From Talinum fruticosum (Eukaryota > Streptophyta > Magnoliopsida > Caryophyllales > Talinaceae), in NCBI GenBank assembly GCA_021018815.1, contig JAITYX010000075.1:1578501-1642500 (forward strand): DNA of 64,000 nt, written 5' to 3'. A program made the translations under genes and the position numbers. This document shows positions 1-11,823 of this stretch, one piece after another. The notes beneath the pieces were generated by a model, which made no database searches, had not been told where the DNA came from, and saw only the letters and a program-made list of their open reading frames with translations. The first letter of the stretch is position 1; every line of letters begins with the position of its first letter.

Positions 1-59
1 GATTTCATCATCAAGCAAACATAATAAAATACGAAATTAAAGAGATAAGGGACTGACAC

Positions 60-900
60 TTTTTAGGTGTCTATAGTTATAGAGGTAACTACCAATCTAA
101 AGAGAAGAAAACATCTAATTTGGGCAATATAAGTAGGGGTGAAGATCTCAATACCCTTAATAGGTATAGTGACGACACTCCTATAGATACTACTTATACT
201 CAAGCCCTCGATCGCCTATTTTCTAAAGGGAAAAACTAAGTTACTACACATAAGAACGAGAATCGGAAATTGCAAAATAGTAAAAAAAGCTGGGACATAG
301 GTAAAATCTATACATACCATCATGCACGAGGACATGATACGAAACAATATTGGAATTTCAAGAAAAATAAGAGAGCATGTTCCACATCGGTCAACTTCCT
401 CTCCATAAGGCTGATTAGAAATCCAACAATAGTAAGAGCCCATTCGAGTAGGACCTTAGCTATCTTTTCGAACCCATTTCAGGTTAGTGGGATCCCTCTA
501 TCTTCATTCAAGACGTTACGAGTTTAAACCACTTGGTTAACTTACCCTCTTTAGACTTAGAAATCCATGGATTATAGGTAATCGATGAAGAGTATGTCTA
601 CTAGACTAAAGATGACAAGCGTTGACAACTTCTAGGGCACACCACCCTTATAAGAAGATGACTTTCAGGATGAACCAAAAACTCCCGAAATCCAGTTCCT
701 TACTAGATCCGGACGACACAATACACAACGGGTCCACAATAGACTCAAGAAGCCACAAAAGAAAAAGAAGTTACTAAAGAAGGAGACCCAATCCTTAAAC
801 AACTTCAAAAACTTAAAGATGATATTTCTATCCGGCAACTCATATCTCGCCTCCCAAAAACATAGGCAAGCTTGAGTCGACGCACTTAGCAAGATTGAGG
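60..900 (+). pseudogene. Tat-lineage Ty3/gypsy gag remnant (element T1)
   Basis: C-terminal part of a retrotransposon capsid gene, broken by stops and frameshifts. A zinc-knuckle-like stretch reading KIYTYHHARGHDTKQYW lies near 302-355; Tat gag proteins usually have K.H...GH.T..CW here, so the terminal Cys appears as Tyr. The same block, with the same preceding TQALD segment, recurs at about 43,460-43,680 in a second Tat gag, which supports the assignment. The 5' part of the gene and the 5' LTR lie outside the window. Protease and reverse transcriptase remnants follow in the same orientation. Confidence 0.7.
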
Positions 901-929
901 TCTCTCTTGAGACTACGCTTGAGGAAGTG

Positions 930-1540
930 TAGAATTGGTCAACAATGGGGATGGAACTATTACATTTGACAAAAAGGACCTACATGAGGAAGGCATTGCA
1001 CACAACAATGCCCTTTATCTGACTGTAACTTGCATCCACATGTTTATCCCTCTAACCTTAGTGGATAATGGATCTGCTTGTAAATGTTTGCCCTTGGCGG
1101 ACTCGCTAAAAGGTTAGGTATCAAAGAGCAATAACTCTTTAAGCAAACTGGTCATCTTTGAGCATACGATAACTCCAAAAGAACAATTTTGGGAAGGGTG
1201 ACTCTTCTAATAAATGTCCAACCACCGGTAAATAACATTGATTTCAAGTCCTAGACATGACAAGCTGCTTTCAATCTTCTTCTAGGACACTCTTGGTTAC
1301 ATGACCACCAGGCGAGTGCCCTTTACACTACACTAGAAGGTAAAAATTATTATAATAGGTCAAGTGATAACCATAAAGGGAGATAACCTCTTTCCCACCA
1401 TCACTTCTAAGGAGTCTTTCGTCAAAATTGAGCATGACGCCGATGACGAAGAACTCTAAGGATTTGAGACTCGTAGCTACTATGGAAAAGGATGAAGTGC
1501 CTCTTAACTTCAAGCCTTAAATAACTAATAAAAGCTATGG
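930..1540 (+). pseudogene. Tat retrotransposon protease remnant (T1)
   Basis: Aspartic protease that would process the Gag-Pol polyprotein. The recognisable part reads FIPLTLVDNGSACKCLPLAD at about 1,043-1,102; Tat proteases typically have a LVDNGSA..N.LPL active-site region, so Asp-Asn-Gly is retained here. Downstream the frame is interrupted at about 1,115 and homology fades through 1,540. It sits between gag and RT as expected for Ty3/gypsy. The family assignment is secure; the exact limits are not. Confidence 0.65.
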
Positions 1541-1699
1541 AATATCATGAAAATCACTCACTAATAATAGAGGAAACAATAATTATATTAACTTAGGGAC
1601 AATAGATCAACCCCAAGAAGATAAAATTGGGAAAAAGCTGAATCCAGGAAGAGTAGAAGAAATTTACTTCACTTCTTATGGAATTTATAGATGTCTTTC

Positions 1700-3080
1700 C
1701 ATGGTCCTAAAAAGTCATGCAGGGAATAGATCCAAGCATAACAAAATATAAAATTCCATTCCATGAAGATGTTAAGCCGGTTAAGAAAAAACTTAGTGGT
1801 ATGAAACATGAATGGGAGCCGAAGATCAAAGAAGAAGTTCGGAAGCAACTAGAAGCCGGGTTTATTAAGGTGGTCCACTTGCCCTCAGTGTGTAGAAAAC
1901 ATAGTGCCAATCTTGAAGAAAGATGGCAGGGGTTAGAATGTGCGTCGACTTTAGGGATTTAAATAAGACAAACCCCAAGGATGACTTTCTATTACCCCAT
2001 ATTGACATTTTAGTTGACAACACAACGGATCATGCCTTGCTCTCATTCATGGATGGTTATGTCGGATATAACCAAGTGAAGATGGCTGAAGAAGACATGA
2101 AAAAAACAACCTTTATCACTCAATGGGGGACATACTCCTATGTAGTAATGACTTTAGGACCAAAAATGCTAAAGCCATATATCAAAGGACAACCAACACG
2201 TTATTACATGACATGATACATAAAGAAGCTGAAGTGTAAGTTGACAACATTATCATCAAGTCCAAGGATAAGGCAAGGCACCTACCTAGCTTTAGGAAAT
2301 TCTTCAAAAGACGACGGAAATACAACATACACCTTAATGCGCATAAGTATGCCTTTGAGGTAACCTCGAGCAAACTATTAAGCAATGTGGTCATTCTTTG
2401 AGGAATTGAAGTTGATCCATCAAAGATCAAATCCATCCAGGAGATATCACCGCCGAAGACCGGAACGAAATACGAGGTTTTTGGGGTGTTGTCATTATAT
2501 TAGTCATTTCATATCAAAATTAATTATGGTATGTGAACCCATCTTAAATAAGCTCAAAAAGGGAGCTAGGCCTATTTGGGATGAAGATTTCCAAACAACA
2601 TTTGAGAAAGTTAAAGAATATCTATCCTATCCACCAGTGCTTGATTCTGCTCTAACCTGGAAAACCATTGCTTCGTCATACCTCGCCATGATAGATACTG
2701 TAATGGGAGCCATGTTAGCTCGAGTGGGACGGAAAAGAGGAGCATGCGATGTATTATCTAAGCAAGAAATTCTTAGATTATGAGAGTTGATACACACCTT
2801 TAGAGAAGACATCATTGGCTTTAGTCTAAGCTGCTAAGAAGCTTAGACACTACATGCTAGCCCACATAGTACACGTAGTAGCGCTAATGGACCCCATCAA
2901 ATATACGTTGGAACAATCAACTATCGGTAGTAAGATGGCTAGATGGACGGTCATGTTATTAGAGTTTGAACTCAAGTATGTCCCGCAAAAGGCCATTAAT
3001 GGGAGAGTAATGTCGGAATTCTTAGCTGATTTACCAATGACGAAGCTCAACCAAATCATTTCGATTTTCCAGTGAGGACA
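1700..3080 (+). pseudogene. Tat reverse transcriptase and first RNase H remnant (T1)
   Basis: Converts retrotransposon RNA to DNA in the virus-like particle. Conserved RT stretches are visible: CVDFRDLNKTNPKDDFLLPH (about 1,940-2,000), LLSFMDGYVGYNQVKMAEED, and KTTFITQWGTYSYVVM (about 2,103-2,150). The catalytic YVDD is lost: the codons near 2,236-2,247 read stop-V-D-N. RNase H features follow (AMYYLSK near 2,740; the ARWTVMLLEFELKYVPQKAI region at 2,938-3,000). At least four frame changes are needed to follow the gene. It cannot encode an active enzyme. Confidence 0.85.
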
Positions 3081-3089
3081 TCTTACAAG

Positions 3090-3540
3090 TAGAAGTCGAC
3101 GTATGGACGATGTACTTTGATGGCACTTTCAATTAGAAGGGATTTTAAGTAGGAATCCTTTTAGTTTCTCCGGAGGGACCGCATACTCGATTTCGATTAA
3201 ATAGAATTTTGAAGTAACCAAGCAATGTTGCGGAATACGAAGCATGTATTGCCGGACTTCAAGAGGCCATGAAAATAAGAGCCAAGAATGTCAAGGTCTT
3301 TAGCGACTCAAGTCCGATCATCAATCAGATTTCACGAAATAGATGGTACATAGTGAAGCCTTGGCACCCTTCCAAGCGCATTTGATGGAATTAGCATAAC
3401 ATTTCAACAACGTAGCATACATTTACCTTCCTAAGGATGACAATCGGTTCGCAGATGCCCTAGCTAAATTAGCATCCATGATAAATATCCCTAGTGGCAT
3501 TCATTCAATGCCCATTCATATAGAATGGAGGAGTTAACTT
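3090..3540 (+). pseudogene. Second (archaeal-type) RNase H of Tat element (T1)
   Basis: Tat/Ogre elements carry an extra aRNH domain between RNase H and integrase. Here WTMYFDGTFN, a VSPEGP segment, NVAEYEACIAGLQEAM (about 3,227-3,275), VFSDSSPII (about 3,297) and RFADALAKLAS (about 3,447) appear in the expected order. The domain is what places this element in the Tat branch rather than Athila or the chromoviruses. Several in-frame stops interrupt it. A 69-bp tandem duplication follows immediately. Confidence 0.8.
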
Positions 3541-3541
3541 T

Positions 3542-3664
3542 CACATATATATGCATTAGAAGTGTCTAGTACCGACCATACTAGTTGGTACCATGATGAG
3601 GCCTTAACCCGCACACATATATGCATTAGAAGTGTCTAGTACTGACTATACTAGTTGGTACCAT
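3542..3664 (+). repeat. 69-bp tandem duplication, two copies
   Basis: A unit containing ATATATGCATTAGAAGTGTC and ACTAGTTGGTACCAT occurs at about 3,542-3,595 and again at about 3,611-3,664, with only a few differences. It lies between the aRNH and integrase regions of T1. The high identity against a strongly decayed surround points to a duplication later than most of the element's decay. Confidence 0.85.
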
Positions 3665-3829
3665 AACATTTAGCGATACTTACAAAGTGAAGAATACTCG
3701 TCGGACTCCACACCAAGAGTGCAACGAGTTATCTGCATTCTCGCAGCACAATTTTTCATAAAGCAAGGACAATTACATAAGAAGACAAATATGGGAATAG
3801 CTTACTTTGTGTTAATGCACACAAAGTAG

Positions 3830-4640
3830 AGTGCATAATGGCTAACGTTCATGATAGGGAATGTGGAGCTCATATGAATGGACGGATGTTGGTTTAGAAA
3901 ATTCAAAGATTAGGGTATTATTGGTCAACCATGGCAATTTATTGTCATGAGTTTCAAGTGTCAAGTGTCAAGTGTATGTAAACATGCAGCACTAACCACA
4001 TTCCATTTTAACTACACTTGCATTGCCCCAACCATTCTCAATTTGGGGCGTATAAATTATCGATAAAGTGACCCCTAAAGGAACGTACAGTCACGAATTT
4101 GTGTTAGTAGAAATTGACTACTTCATAAAGTGGGTAGAAGCACCCTTCTAGACGACGATAATGTCAAAACATGTGGAAAAATTCATCACTCATAACATCA
4201 TCTATCGATATGGAGTACTACATGAACCGATTAGTGACCATGGTAGTCACTTCAAGAAAGAGGTAGTAGATTTACAAGACAAGTACAATATCAAGCTTTA
4301 TAAGTCCTCTCCCTATCGCACATAGACCAACGGTGTAGTTGAGGTTACTAAAAAACATCGAAAGATAGTGGATAAAATGGTTGTCACTTACAAGGACTGG
4401 CCGGATAAGTTGGCCTTTGCTTTGTGGGAGTATCGAACCTCAAAGGGAGCAACCCATAACCCCTAGTGTATGGCATGGAAGTGGTCCTTTCAATAAAATT
4501 GCCATCCCTTCTTTGCAAATCGTTGCGAAAGTACGATTGATGAAGCAAAAGGGCTAAAGCGCATTGCGAGGAGTAAAGATTAAAGGCGTATAGGTTAATG
4601 GGCCAAAGCTTGACACATCCTACAAACAACTTAATTGTGC
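3830..4640 (+). pseudogene. Tat integrase core remnant (T1)
   Basis: Inserts retrotransposon cDNA into the genome. Visible in order: the N-terminal zinc-binding region (ANVHDRECGAHMNG, then LGYYWSTMA), the DDE core with VEIDYF.KWVEA near 4,110, an SDHGSHFKKEV stretch near 4,233, a GVVEVTKKHRK stretch near 4,334 carrying the catalytic Glu, and VTYKDWPDK near 4,383. Frames shift repeatedly. Homology stops near 4,650, where an LTR fragment interrupts; the C-terminal tail resumes at 5,217. Confidence 0.8.
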
Positions 4641-4679
4641 TCACTAAATAGGTTGTAGTTTAGAAAAGAAAATCACCCC

Positions 4680-5216
4680 CAAAGTACGGTGTATGATCGA
4701 GTCAACTTTATAGTTTAGTATGTAAATGTCCAACATCCTCAAAGTACAATTTATTTTAATCCAAGAACTCATTAAAAAAGAGGTTTTTGGATCTGCTAAC
4801 CATGCAAGAGGCCGAGGCCGACCACCTCAGCCACGACCCCTAGCCAGTGCCGCCGACCACCGGATGCTGGCATTCGCCAACACTCGAGTGGTCAGTTGGC
4901 GAGCTTAGGTCAAAGCCGGTGTTTTCGGACCGGTTTGGCCCTAAAGCCTCATGACAGATTTAGTAGACTTTAGTTTTCTTTAGTTTTCGGCTAAGAAATA
5001 ATATCCCGAGATTTTTGAAAGTAATTTCTAAAACAAAATAATTAATAAAACCTCCACTCAACCAAATTTAATTCATTTTGACTTAATTTATAAAATTCGG
5101 AAATCTAAATAAGAGGTTCATCCCCTCTTTCAAAAATCAAAATCAAAAATTTTGAGAACTCATCGTCAATTTATGGGGAAGCTGGGTCCCGGGATCGCAC
5201 GCTTGTGGTTCGTACA
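4680..5216 (+). repeat. Partial LTR (family X) inserted in T1 integrase tail
   Basis: This stretch is not retrotransposon pol. It matches, in reverse orientation, the 3' two-fifths of the LTR at 53,514-54,981: shared blocks include a GGATCTGC segment near 4,790, TAAAGCCTCATGACAGATT (4,944), AATTAATAAAACCTCC (5,040) and the end TGGTTCGTACA (5,206-5,216; TGGTTCCTACA in the full copy). The pol tail resumes at the next base. The 5' part of the LTR is missing. The left boundary is approximate. Confidence 0.55.
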
Positions 5217-5411
5217 CCTAGAGGGAAATTCGGGCCCAATTGGTGTGGCCTATTCATACTCGGTCAAATAATGCGAGGAGGGGTAGTCAAGCTGACGGAT
5301 TTAGATGGAGAAGAAGTGTTTCTACACATTAACATGGATCAATTAAAAGAATATTACATTCAACATGATACTAGATGGTTTCGAGTCATTTTCCGAGCCA
5401 AGCCCAATTAG
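5217..5411 (+). pseudogene. Integrase C-terminal tail of Tat element T1
   Basis: Open segment beginning PRGKFGPNWCGLF and containing GGVVKLTDLDGEEVF, then INMDQLKEYYI. This is the conserved end of Tat pol (consensus like PRGKF.PNW.GP and LTDMDGEEL...VN...LK.YY). It ends in a natural-looking stop at 5,409-5,411. It is separated from the integrase core at about 4,640 by the inserted LTR fragment. Confidence 0.8.
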
Positions 5412-5519
5412 GCCGTGGTCCTAGCCAGTAGAAAACCACTTGGTCAATGGTAAGATGGCCGGATCAATATGGCCATCCAGCTGATATTTTATTTTTTGTG
5501 TTTAATTATTTTTTTCAGA

Positions 5520-7234
5520 GCGGTTCAATTATTAATTAATTCCTTTAAGTGTGCGATAAAATAAAAATTAATGAAGCATAAAAGTGAGCATAAAACTTAC
5601 TTTTTACTTTATTATTAATAAAGGGTAAGCCTACTACTTACGCAAATAGATAGCTAAAAGGGAAATAACAAGCATATTACTTGAAAAATAAAATGTTCTA
5701 AAGAGGAAAAACAAAAAGAAAGTTTCCTAGTTTTTTATTCTTTCCTAATGTAAGCCCTAGTCGATTTTTACTTTTTCCCTTTTGAGCCGCTAGACTCGGG
5801 TGCATCTTCCTAGGTTTGATTTTTCGGTTCCTCGATCCCGTGAGTCCTTCTATCTTCTTCCTCCTTAGCTTCGCTTCTCTTCGGAAGACCCGTTCGTCAA
5901 TCTATGGGACCGCCTCATGAATCGAAGGGGTAGTTGCGGGAACGCCTCCTCTTGGATCACATTCTAGAGCCTTTAGTGCCTTGTATCATTTGGGATCCGT
6001 CTCTTTTATCCATTCTAGATAAAATCCGAGAGATAATAGTAGATCGTTTATCAACGGGTTTTAGTAGCCAAGGCGAGTCAATCCACTATTTAGCCCACGT
6101 AGGCACCTGCCTCGTGCTGCCAAAAACATCAAAGGAAGCGAGCACAATACAATCCGGGTAAGGGATATCCTAGATGCCTCCCATTTGCTGCATTACACGG
6201 TCACATAAGTAGTACGCACTTGGTTTCAAGGCCCAAGCAAACATACAAAAGGATGCCTCTCAGTATGTGTCCTAAATTGGGATACCCTCTAATGCTCAAT
6301 GTACCATATGATAGGACGTATGGCCCTAAACCAAGTGTCCCACCAAGATGCTGCCCTCTCGGTTAGCAAGGAAAGCCGTTATCATTGACATAAGCTGGGT
6401 AGCCGGATCATTGGTCTAGTTTTTCAAATCCCTGCACCATCTCAAAGTTCTCCACAAGCCAAATCAGCATAACATAAATAAAAAATAAAATTAATAGTGT
6501 CCTGCACAGCCATATTCATCCTAATTTGTGGCCTAACAAGGGAAAAATATAAAAAAGGGAGCAAAATTCGGGAAAAGTCGTGAGCTTTTTGAGCTCGCCA
6601 ACATCGGACAACCTTTCCCTGGTTGGCGCCGCCCTTCTAGCCCTACTGGATTATTTGCAAACGTTTTAGTGCTACTTACCTACAATAACCGGGGACTGCG
6701 AAGTCCTCCTTCGAATCCGTTTCCACTCGATCTAGCCCCGGATGGTTTCTGCAATAATTAAATGAGTCGGGAGCGGTAATCCCCCAATTCTTCGATGATA
6801 TTCAGCAATGAAGCATGCGCGAAATCCCTATGGCCTCCCACCAATAGGAATGCACCTATTAGGCATGTCGAGGCATAAATAGAACGGAAGTGAGACATCA
6901 AGTTAGTAAGAGTCCCTTTGTCTCCGACAAGAATCTATCTCGGATTCATGCTATTTAGACTAAGCACATGTTTATAGCTCCCCACCAAATTAGTTGATGG
7001 CGTAGGAACTATAGGTCCGGTTCGACGTTGATGGATGCCTATAATGACATCAAATTCTTCAGGAAGAGTGCATAATTATTTGTCCCCGAACCTAAATACA
7101 TGACATTCGGGATCACAAAAGGCCACTGCAACCCTCAACAACATCCATGGATCCTTACCGACCTAATGCTTAAGAGAGTGTTTAGTGTGTAATTCGACAA
7201 CCCTAACTCTGTTCACATCATTCATCTCATGCAT
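5520..7234 (-). pseudogene. E1: PMD/DUF7745-like ORF remnant
   Basis: Read on the minus strand this region gives LLRVAVAFCDPECHVFRFGD (about 7,150-7,091), then EEFDVIIGIH and IGAFLLVGGHRDFAHASLL, with stops and frameshifts between. The pattern resembles the plant-mobile-domain-related protein family often labelled DUF7745 or 'aminotransferase-like' in plant genomes and frequently carried by transposons. The whole block aligns with E2 (48,690-52,640, plus strand), so the two form a long inverted repeat. It lies tail-to-tail with the Tat pol just upstream, as an antisense ORF would. Function unknown. Confidence 0.6.
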
Positions 7235-8767
7235 TGTCGGAGTGAATTTAGGGAGTACGGGATTTTATCGAACCATAGAGATGGAACCAAATCAAAATCA
7301 GATTGCGAAATGACTCTAATGACACTTGAAAACCTATTAACCTAAAACTTTACTTAACTATTGAAATCATAAAATATATAAATTTACTAACTCATAAACT
7401 AATAACCTAAATAATATCGAACAATCTAAAATAAAAAAAGTAACTACAAATCTTAATTAAACTAACACAAATCGGAAATTAACTTCATAACTCATTACTC
7501 ATGAATTACCAAACCATTCGAGAGATTAACATGAATCAATTACAAAACTAATTACTTAAGAAGGAACTAAAATAACAAGAATGAATCAAAATGCAAAAAG
7601 TAGAAATTTATATTAGCAATTGAACGTCAATGGTCTTAGCAAAGTATTTCCGTAACTCACTATCCAATTTCAAAAAATCAAATGCCCAATTTTGATTAAC
7701 TCAACAGATCCGAAAATCGAACCATAATTCGGAGGAATTTGACAAACAAAAAACGAAAGCTAACAACTAAAAACTAAAATATGGAAACTAATTTTAAAAA
7801 CTACACCTAAAATTCAAAGTTAAAACAGAAAATTTGAAGATAATTAGACCTAGAATTCATAACTCGGGCCAGCCAGCACTGTTATTCCTTTTGCCCGTTC
7901 GCCCTCCTTACGTTGCTCTCACCATCGCCCTTTTAAAGTATCACCATCTCCTCCTTGTTGGTGTCGCTCCTCTTCTAGATAGTGCGCTAATTAAATGATA
8001 AGATTAGAGATCGTAGGAGGTTAGGATGTGAAGAACTTGGTTTGTGAAAATGAGGAAGAGAGTTAAAGACCGAGGGAGTCTTCGTGAGTAAGCGAGAGGA
8101 AGGAGAAGGGGACTCTTGATGTAAGAAGGTTTTTGGCGTGGTGGAAATGTAGAGAGTTTGAGGGACCGAGGACGTCTTTGTGAGGTGGCAGCAGCAAGAG
8201 AGAGAGAACTTAGGGTTTTGGGTGCTTTGGGCTGGTGGAAGCGCGAAGAAGAGACATGGATAGAAGTTGGGTTTTCGGGCACGAGGAGGTAGGGTTTCCG
8301 GCCAAGGAGAAAGAACGAGAGAGGGAGAAGGTGAGCTTGAGATAGGATTCTTGTGTGGTTAGGGTTTTCGAGTAGTAGTGGTCAAAGAGAGGAAGAGGGA
8401 GCTTAGGGTTTTCGCAAGGAGGGAGAGAGGAGAGGAAGGGATCAAGGCTTAGGGCTTCGAGTGTTGCGAGGAGACCGAGAGGGAGAGGTTAAACAAGCCT
8501 TGATAGGGTTTTTGTGGGTGAGAGGGAATTTAAATGAGGGAGGTGGCGATGGGCCGGTGGTTTTGGGCCTGGTTTGGACTTTGTTTAGGCCAACCGCAAA
8601 GAGACGATCCAATTCTCCAATTTTCTATTCTTCTTATTATTTCTTCAATTTATTTCACACTTCCTACGAAAATAAAACAAATTACATTAAAAATTGTATT
8701 TAATAATTATTACGAGCACAATAAGATGTAAAAAGGTATTAAAAATATCATAATTTTGGACTCAACA
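7235..8767 (-). repeat. LTR of a gypsy-like element (family Y), 3' LTR
   Basis: On the minus strand the segment starts TGTTGAGTCCAAAATTATG (8,767 downward) and ends CTCCGACA at 7,235, so it has TG...CA ends. Just upstream on that strand is a polypurine tract (complement of AATACCCCCACACATAT, 8,768-8,784) preceded by a GAGGACGAGC segment, as at the 3' end of plant gypsy elements. It interrupts E1: the E2 counterpart is continuous through this point (around 48,750). A short open stretch at 8,004-8,282 lies in a CT-rich leader-like part and is not called a gene. Confidence 0.65.
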
Positions 8768-9307
8768 AATACCCCCACACATATATTTTGCTCGTCCTCA
8801 AGTAAAATAAAACTAAAAATGAAAATAAGAAAATCCTAACTCACTTTCGTAGGAATCACAATTGCATTTAGCATATGCAACAAGTCCTTTAAACCCCTTG
8901 GTAGCCCAAGTGGATGAGTAAGGTCTCGTGAGGGTTTATAGCGAGATATACCCTCAAAATCTAGAAAGAAATGAGAGTAAGATGGAAAAGAAAAACTAAA
9001 ACTATTTTTCACAAAAATATTTACAATAGGGAGAATATATACATATCCCGGTCAATTATATCACCTTTGGTATTCAGTTATCAACTTGTATATAGGTATA
9101 TTATACATATCAAACATCTCACCTTCTTTTGACGACAACAATACATCAATATTTCTACCTCTTTATTCCGTTAAGAATAGTGAATCGACCTAGTGCATGA
9201 TGTGCAAGTGTACCATTGCTCCCTTACTTTTGGCTTATACAACTAACTCAACCCACTTGCCTAGTACATTATTTTCACTTCATTTGGGAAGCAAGTCTTA
9301 CTAGTAC
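8768..9307 (-). mobile_element. 3' interior scrap of the family Y element
   Basis: Contains the polypurine tract next to the family Y LTR and about 500 bases of AT-rich sequence with no readable protein. It is cut at 9,308 by the terminus of a CACTA transposon. The rest of this element was not found elsewhere in the window. Confidence 0.5.
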
Positions 9308-11823
9308 CACTACTATAGAAAACACTTTTACCGATGGGTCTTTAATGACGGTTAAGAGGATAAACTGTCATGAAAAATGGACCAGATGGCACTTTTGTAA
9401 ATAACCGGTGTTGTGAAGCATATATGACGACGGTTCTTAAGTCGTCATATGTGTTGGGCATTTTTTGGCGACGGTTCTTTCACAAAACTGTCGTCAAATG
9501 TCTTTCAAAACAAACCTAAAAAACCCAAGAAGGTACCTGTTATTTCCACGCCCACTTCATCTCGCTATCTACTCTCGGTCTTATCCTTTTCCACAGTTCA
9601 CTTTCGTCCACTACTACTCGGATCTAGATCTGTTGGTGTAATCCTCTCTTGTAAGTTATCATCGTCATTCTTCCTCTTGTTGTTCAATTTTGTTTTGCTC
9701 ACTATATCCTCTCGTCTCTCCTCTTACTTGTAGTTGTCTTCTCTTACAAACTATTTGCGTGGGTGGTCGTGTGTGTTTCGCCGTGAACCCTTATGCTCAC
9801 TGTCGCCGTTGTTTTCCTCGTTGTTACGGTATGAATCTTTATCCTTTCTTATTTTTCGCTTTAAATTTTTTACAAGATTTATATAGTTAAATATTGAATG
9901 TATTTGGGGTAATTATGTGAATGTTGAGAATGTGGATAATGTTTGAGATTGTTCAAATGTTATCTTTGTTGAAAATGTTGAATATTGAGAATGTGGCTAA
10001 TATTTGTTTAGTTTATTAAGTTGGAATTTTGTAAAATGTTTAAGATTTTTAGAAATGGGTTTAGGAGTTTAGGATTTAATTATAGGGAAATAGAATGATA
10101 GTTAATGATGGTAAATTGAAAGAGTGCATCCAAATTTGGTTAGAGTTTTAGAGAAATAAAAATATAATTTGGATATAGGGTCATCCCCAAAAACTTGTTA
10201 CTAAGTACTAGGGCTTTATTGTTTTTCATAAAATTCAATTAATGGCATGCTTTATTGAATTGTTGTATGCATTTCATAAGCTTAGAGAATCCGTTCAAAA
10301 ATCTATACATAATAAGTTATCCTAGGTCGCGGTACGTGCATAAATGTGCGTATAGCGCTTAGGTTATTAGCTTAGTATGTATAGGTTTTTGAATTGTCCG
10401 TGTTGGATAATTTGAGAATAATATGATAATAGGTTGTGTGGCTATTATAATCTTATCATAAATTTGACAAGATATCGAGGTGCTCATTTCCCCTCTCGTT
10501 CTTCGAGTGCAATTATGATGATGATAGGTTTGATGTGTGTATCTTTACTTATGTTGTCATATAATTAAGTAAGGATATACACATTAGCCACATTGTTTTC
10601 GTATGTTGTATTTAAAGGACTGAGGGGAAATGTTGCCTGAATTTTGTCAAATGTATGATAAGATTTTGCTACACGATCTAGAGGTCATATTTTTCTTGCA
10701 TGGGTTTAGGACCATCTATCTTTATAGAAGGCTCTTAGGCTCATGTCATATTATTTATGCATAAGTACATATTTCTTTAACTATATGTGGTGAATTTCTT
10801 CTCGTGTTTATGGGTAAGGTATGGATCGAGTGTGGGTTTATAACTATAGGAGTGTAGAATATCGGGATGGTGTTAACAACTTTCTAGAGATTGCCATTGA
10901 ACATGCCACCAAATTCGAAGAACAATCCATATTTTTTCCGTTTTTAAGGTGTTTGAACTTCTCAAGATTCCTCCCTAAGGTTGTAAAAGGTCACCTATAT
11001 CGGCATGGGTTTGACACAACTTATAAGGTGTGGGTATGGCATGGGGAAGAGGAGTCCAGTGAATATACTTGTACGAGAGGAAGATGAAGGGTATGATTAA
11101 AATGAAGCCAACAGTAGTATGGAATTAGAAGACCGACCTAAAGATCTAGTTCATGGAGTAGAATGTGTTTTAGTCGATCAACCACACATATTGGAGCAAT
11201 TGTTAGCCGATTCGGAGATGCCTTTTTACCCGCGGTGTGATAAGTATACCCGTTTATCAGCTGTGTTGAGGTTGATGAACTTGAAAACGACTAATGGGTG
11301 GAGTGACAAAAGTTTCACGGACATGCTGCGTCCGGTCTACGATATATTCCTAGATGGCAATATCCTTCACAACCGTACATATTAGGCGAAGAGGATGTTA
11401 CTGTCCTATGGGCATGGAGTGTAAGAAGATACTTGCATGCCCAACTATTGCATATTGGACCGAAAGGAACATGCACATAGACATGAATGTCTTAATTGTA
11501 GTGTACCTCAATACAAAATGAAAAACATCGATGGAGAGAGTGTTGAGGGACCTCCCGCAAAGGTGTTATGGTACTTGTCGATAATATTGAGGTTTAAGCG
11601 CTTGTTTGTAAGTGTAAGCGATGACAAGAACTTTACGTGGCATGCCCACGGAAGAGTTTGTGATGACAAACTACGTCGCCCTGCCTATTCTCCTCAATAG
11701 AAGAAGATCGATTCACTGTTCCCAGAATTTGGTAGGGAAGCACGGAATCTACATCTAGGTCTTTGTACGAATAGAAGAAACCTCCGACGGTGACCTCGTA
11801 GCAAGCGTAGCAGTTGGCCCATT
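9308..11823 (+). mobile_element. CACTA (En/Spm) transposon A, 5' half
   Basis: Begins CACTACTATAGAAAACAC at 9,308, the diagnostic CACTA terminus. Subterminal repeats of the form GACGGTTCTT...AAGAACCGTC follow (about 9,424-9,500). The noncoding part (9,520-10,820) aligns closely with 21,470-22,130 and 30,600-31,230 of CACTA element C, and the transposase starts at 10,821. The element is broken at 11,823 by insertion of a copia retrotransposon. The three bases before the terminus (TAC) would be half of a 3-bp target duplication; the 3' end is missing. Confidence 0.85.
10821..11823 (+). pseudogene. TNP2-type CACTA transposase, 5' part
   Basis: Would excise and reinsert the CACTA element. It starts MDRVWVYNYRSVEYRDGVNN, the transposase-associated zinc domain, and shows GHLYRHGFDTTYKVWVWHGE near 10,990-11,050. 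The TNP2 core follows: MPFYPRCDKYTRLSAVLRLM (11,219-11,278), NGWSDKSFTDML, then CILDRKEH, GPPAKVLWYL and a WHAHGR...RRPAYSPQ stretch up to 11,697. Stops and frame breaks occur at 11,085, 11,383 and elsewhere. The gene is truncated by a copia LTR at 11,824. CACTA C carries the same gene further (31,230-33,353). Confidence 0.85.

Noticed and set aside
8004..8703. Ser/Leu/Pro-rich ORFs resembling a plant transit peptide
   Set aside because: They lie in the CT/GA-rich leader-like part of LTR Y and lack a following gene.
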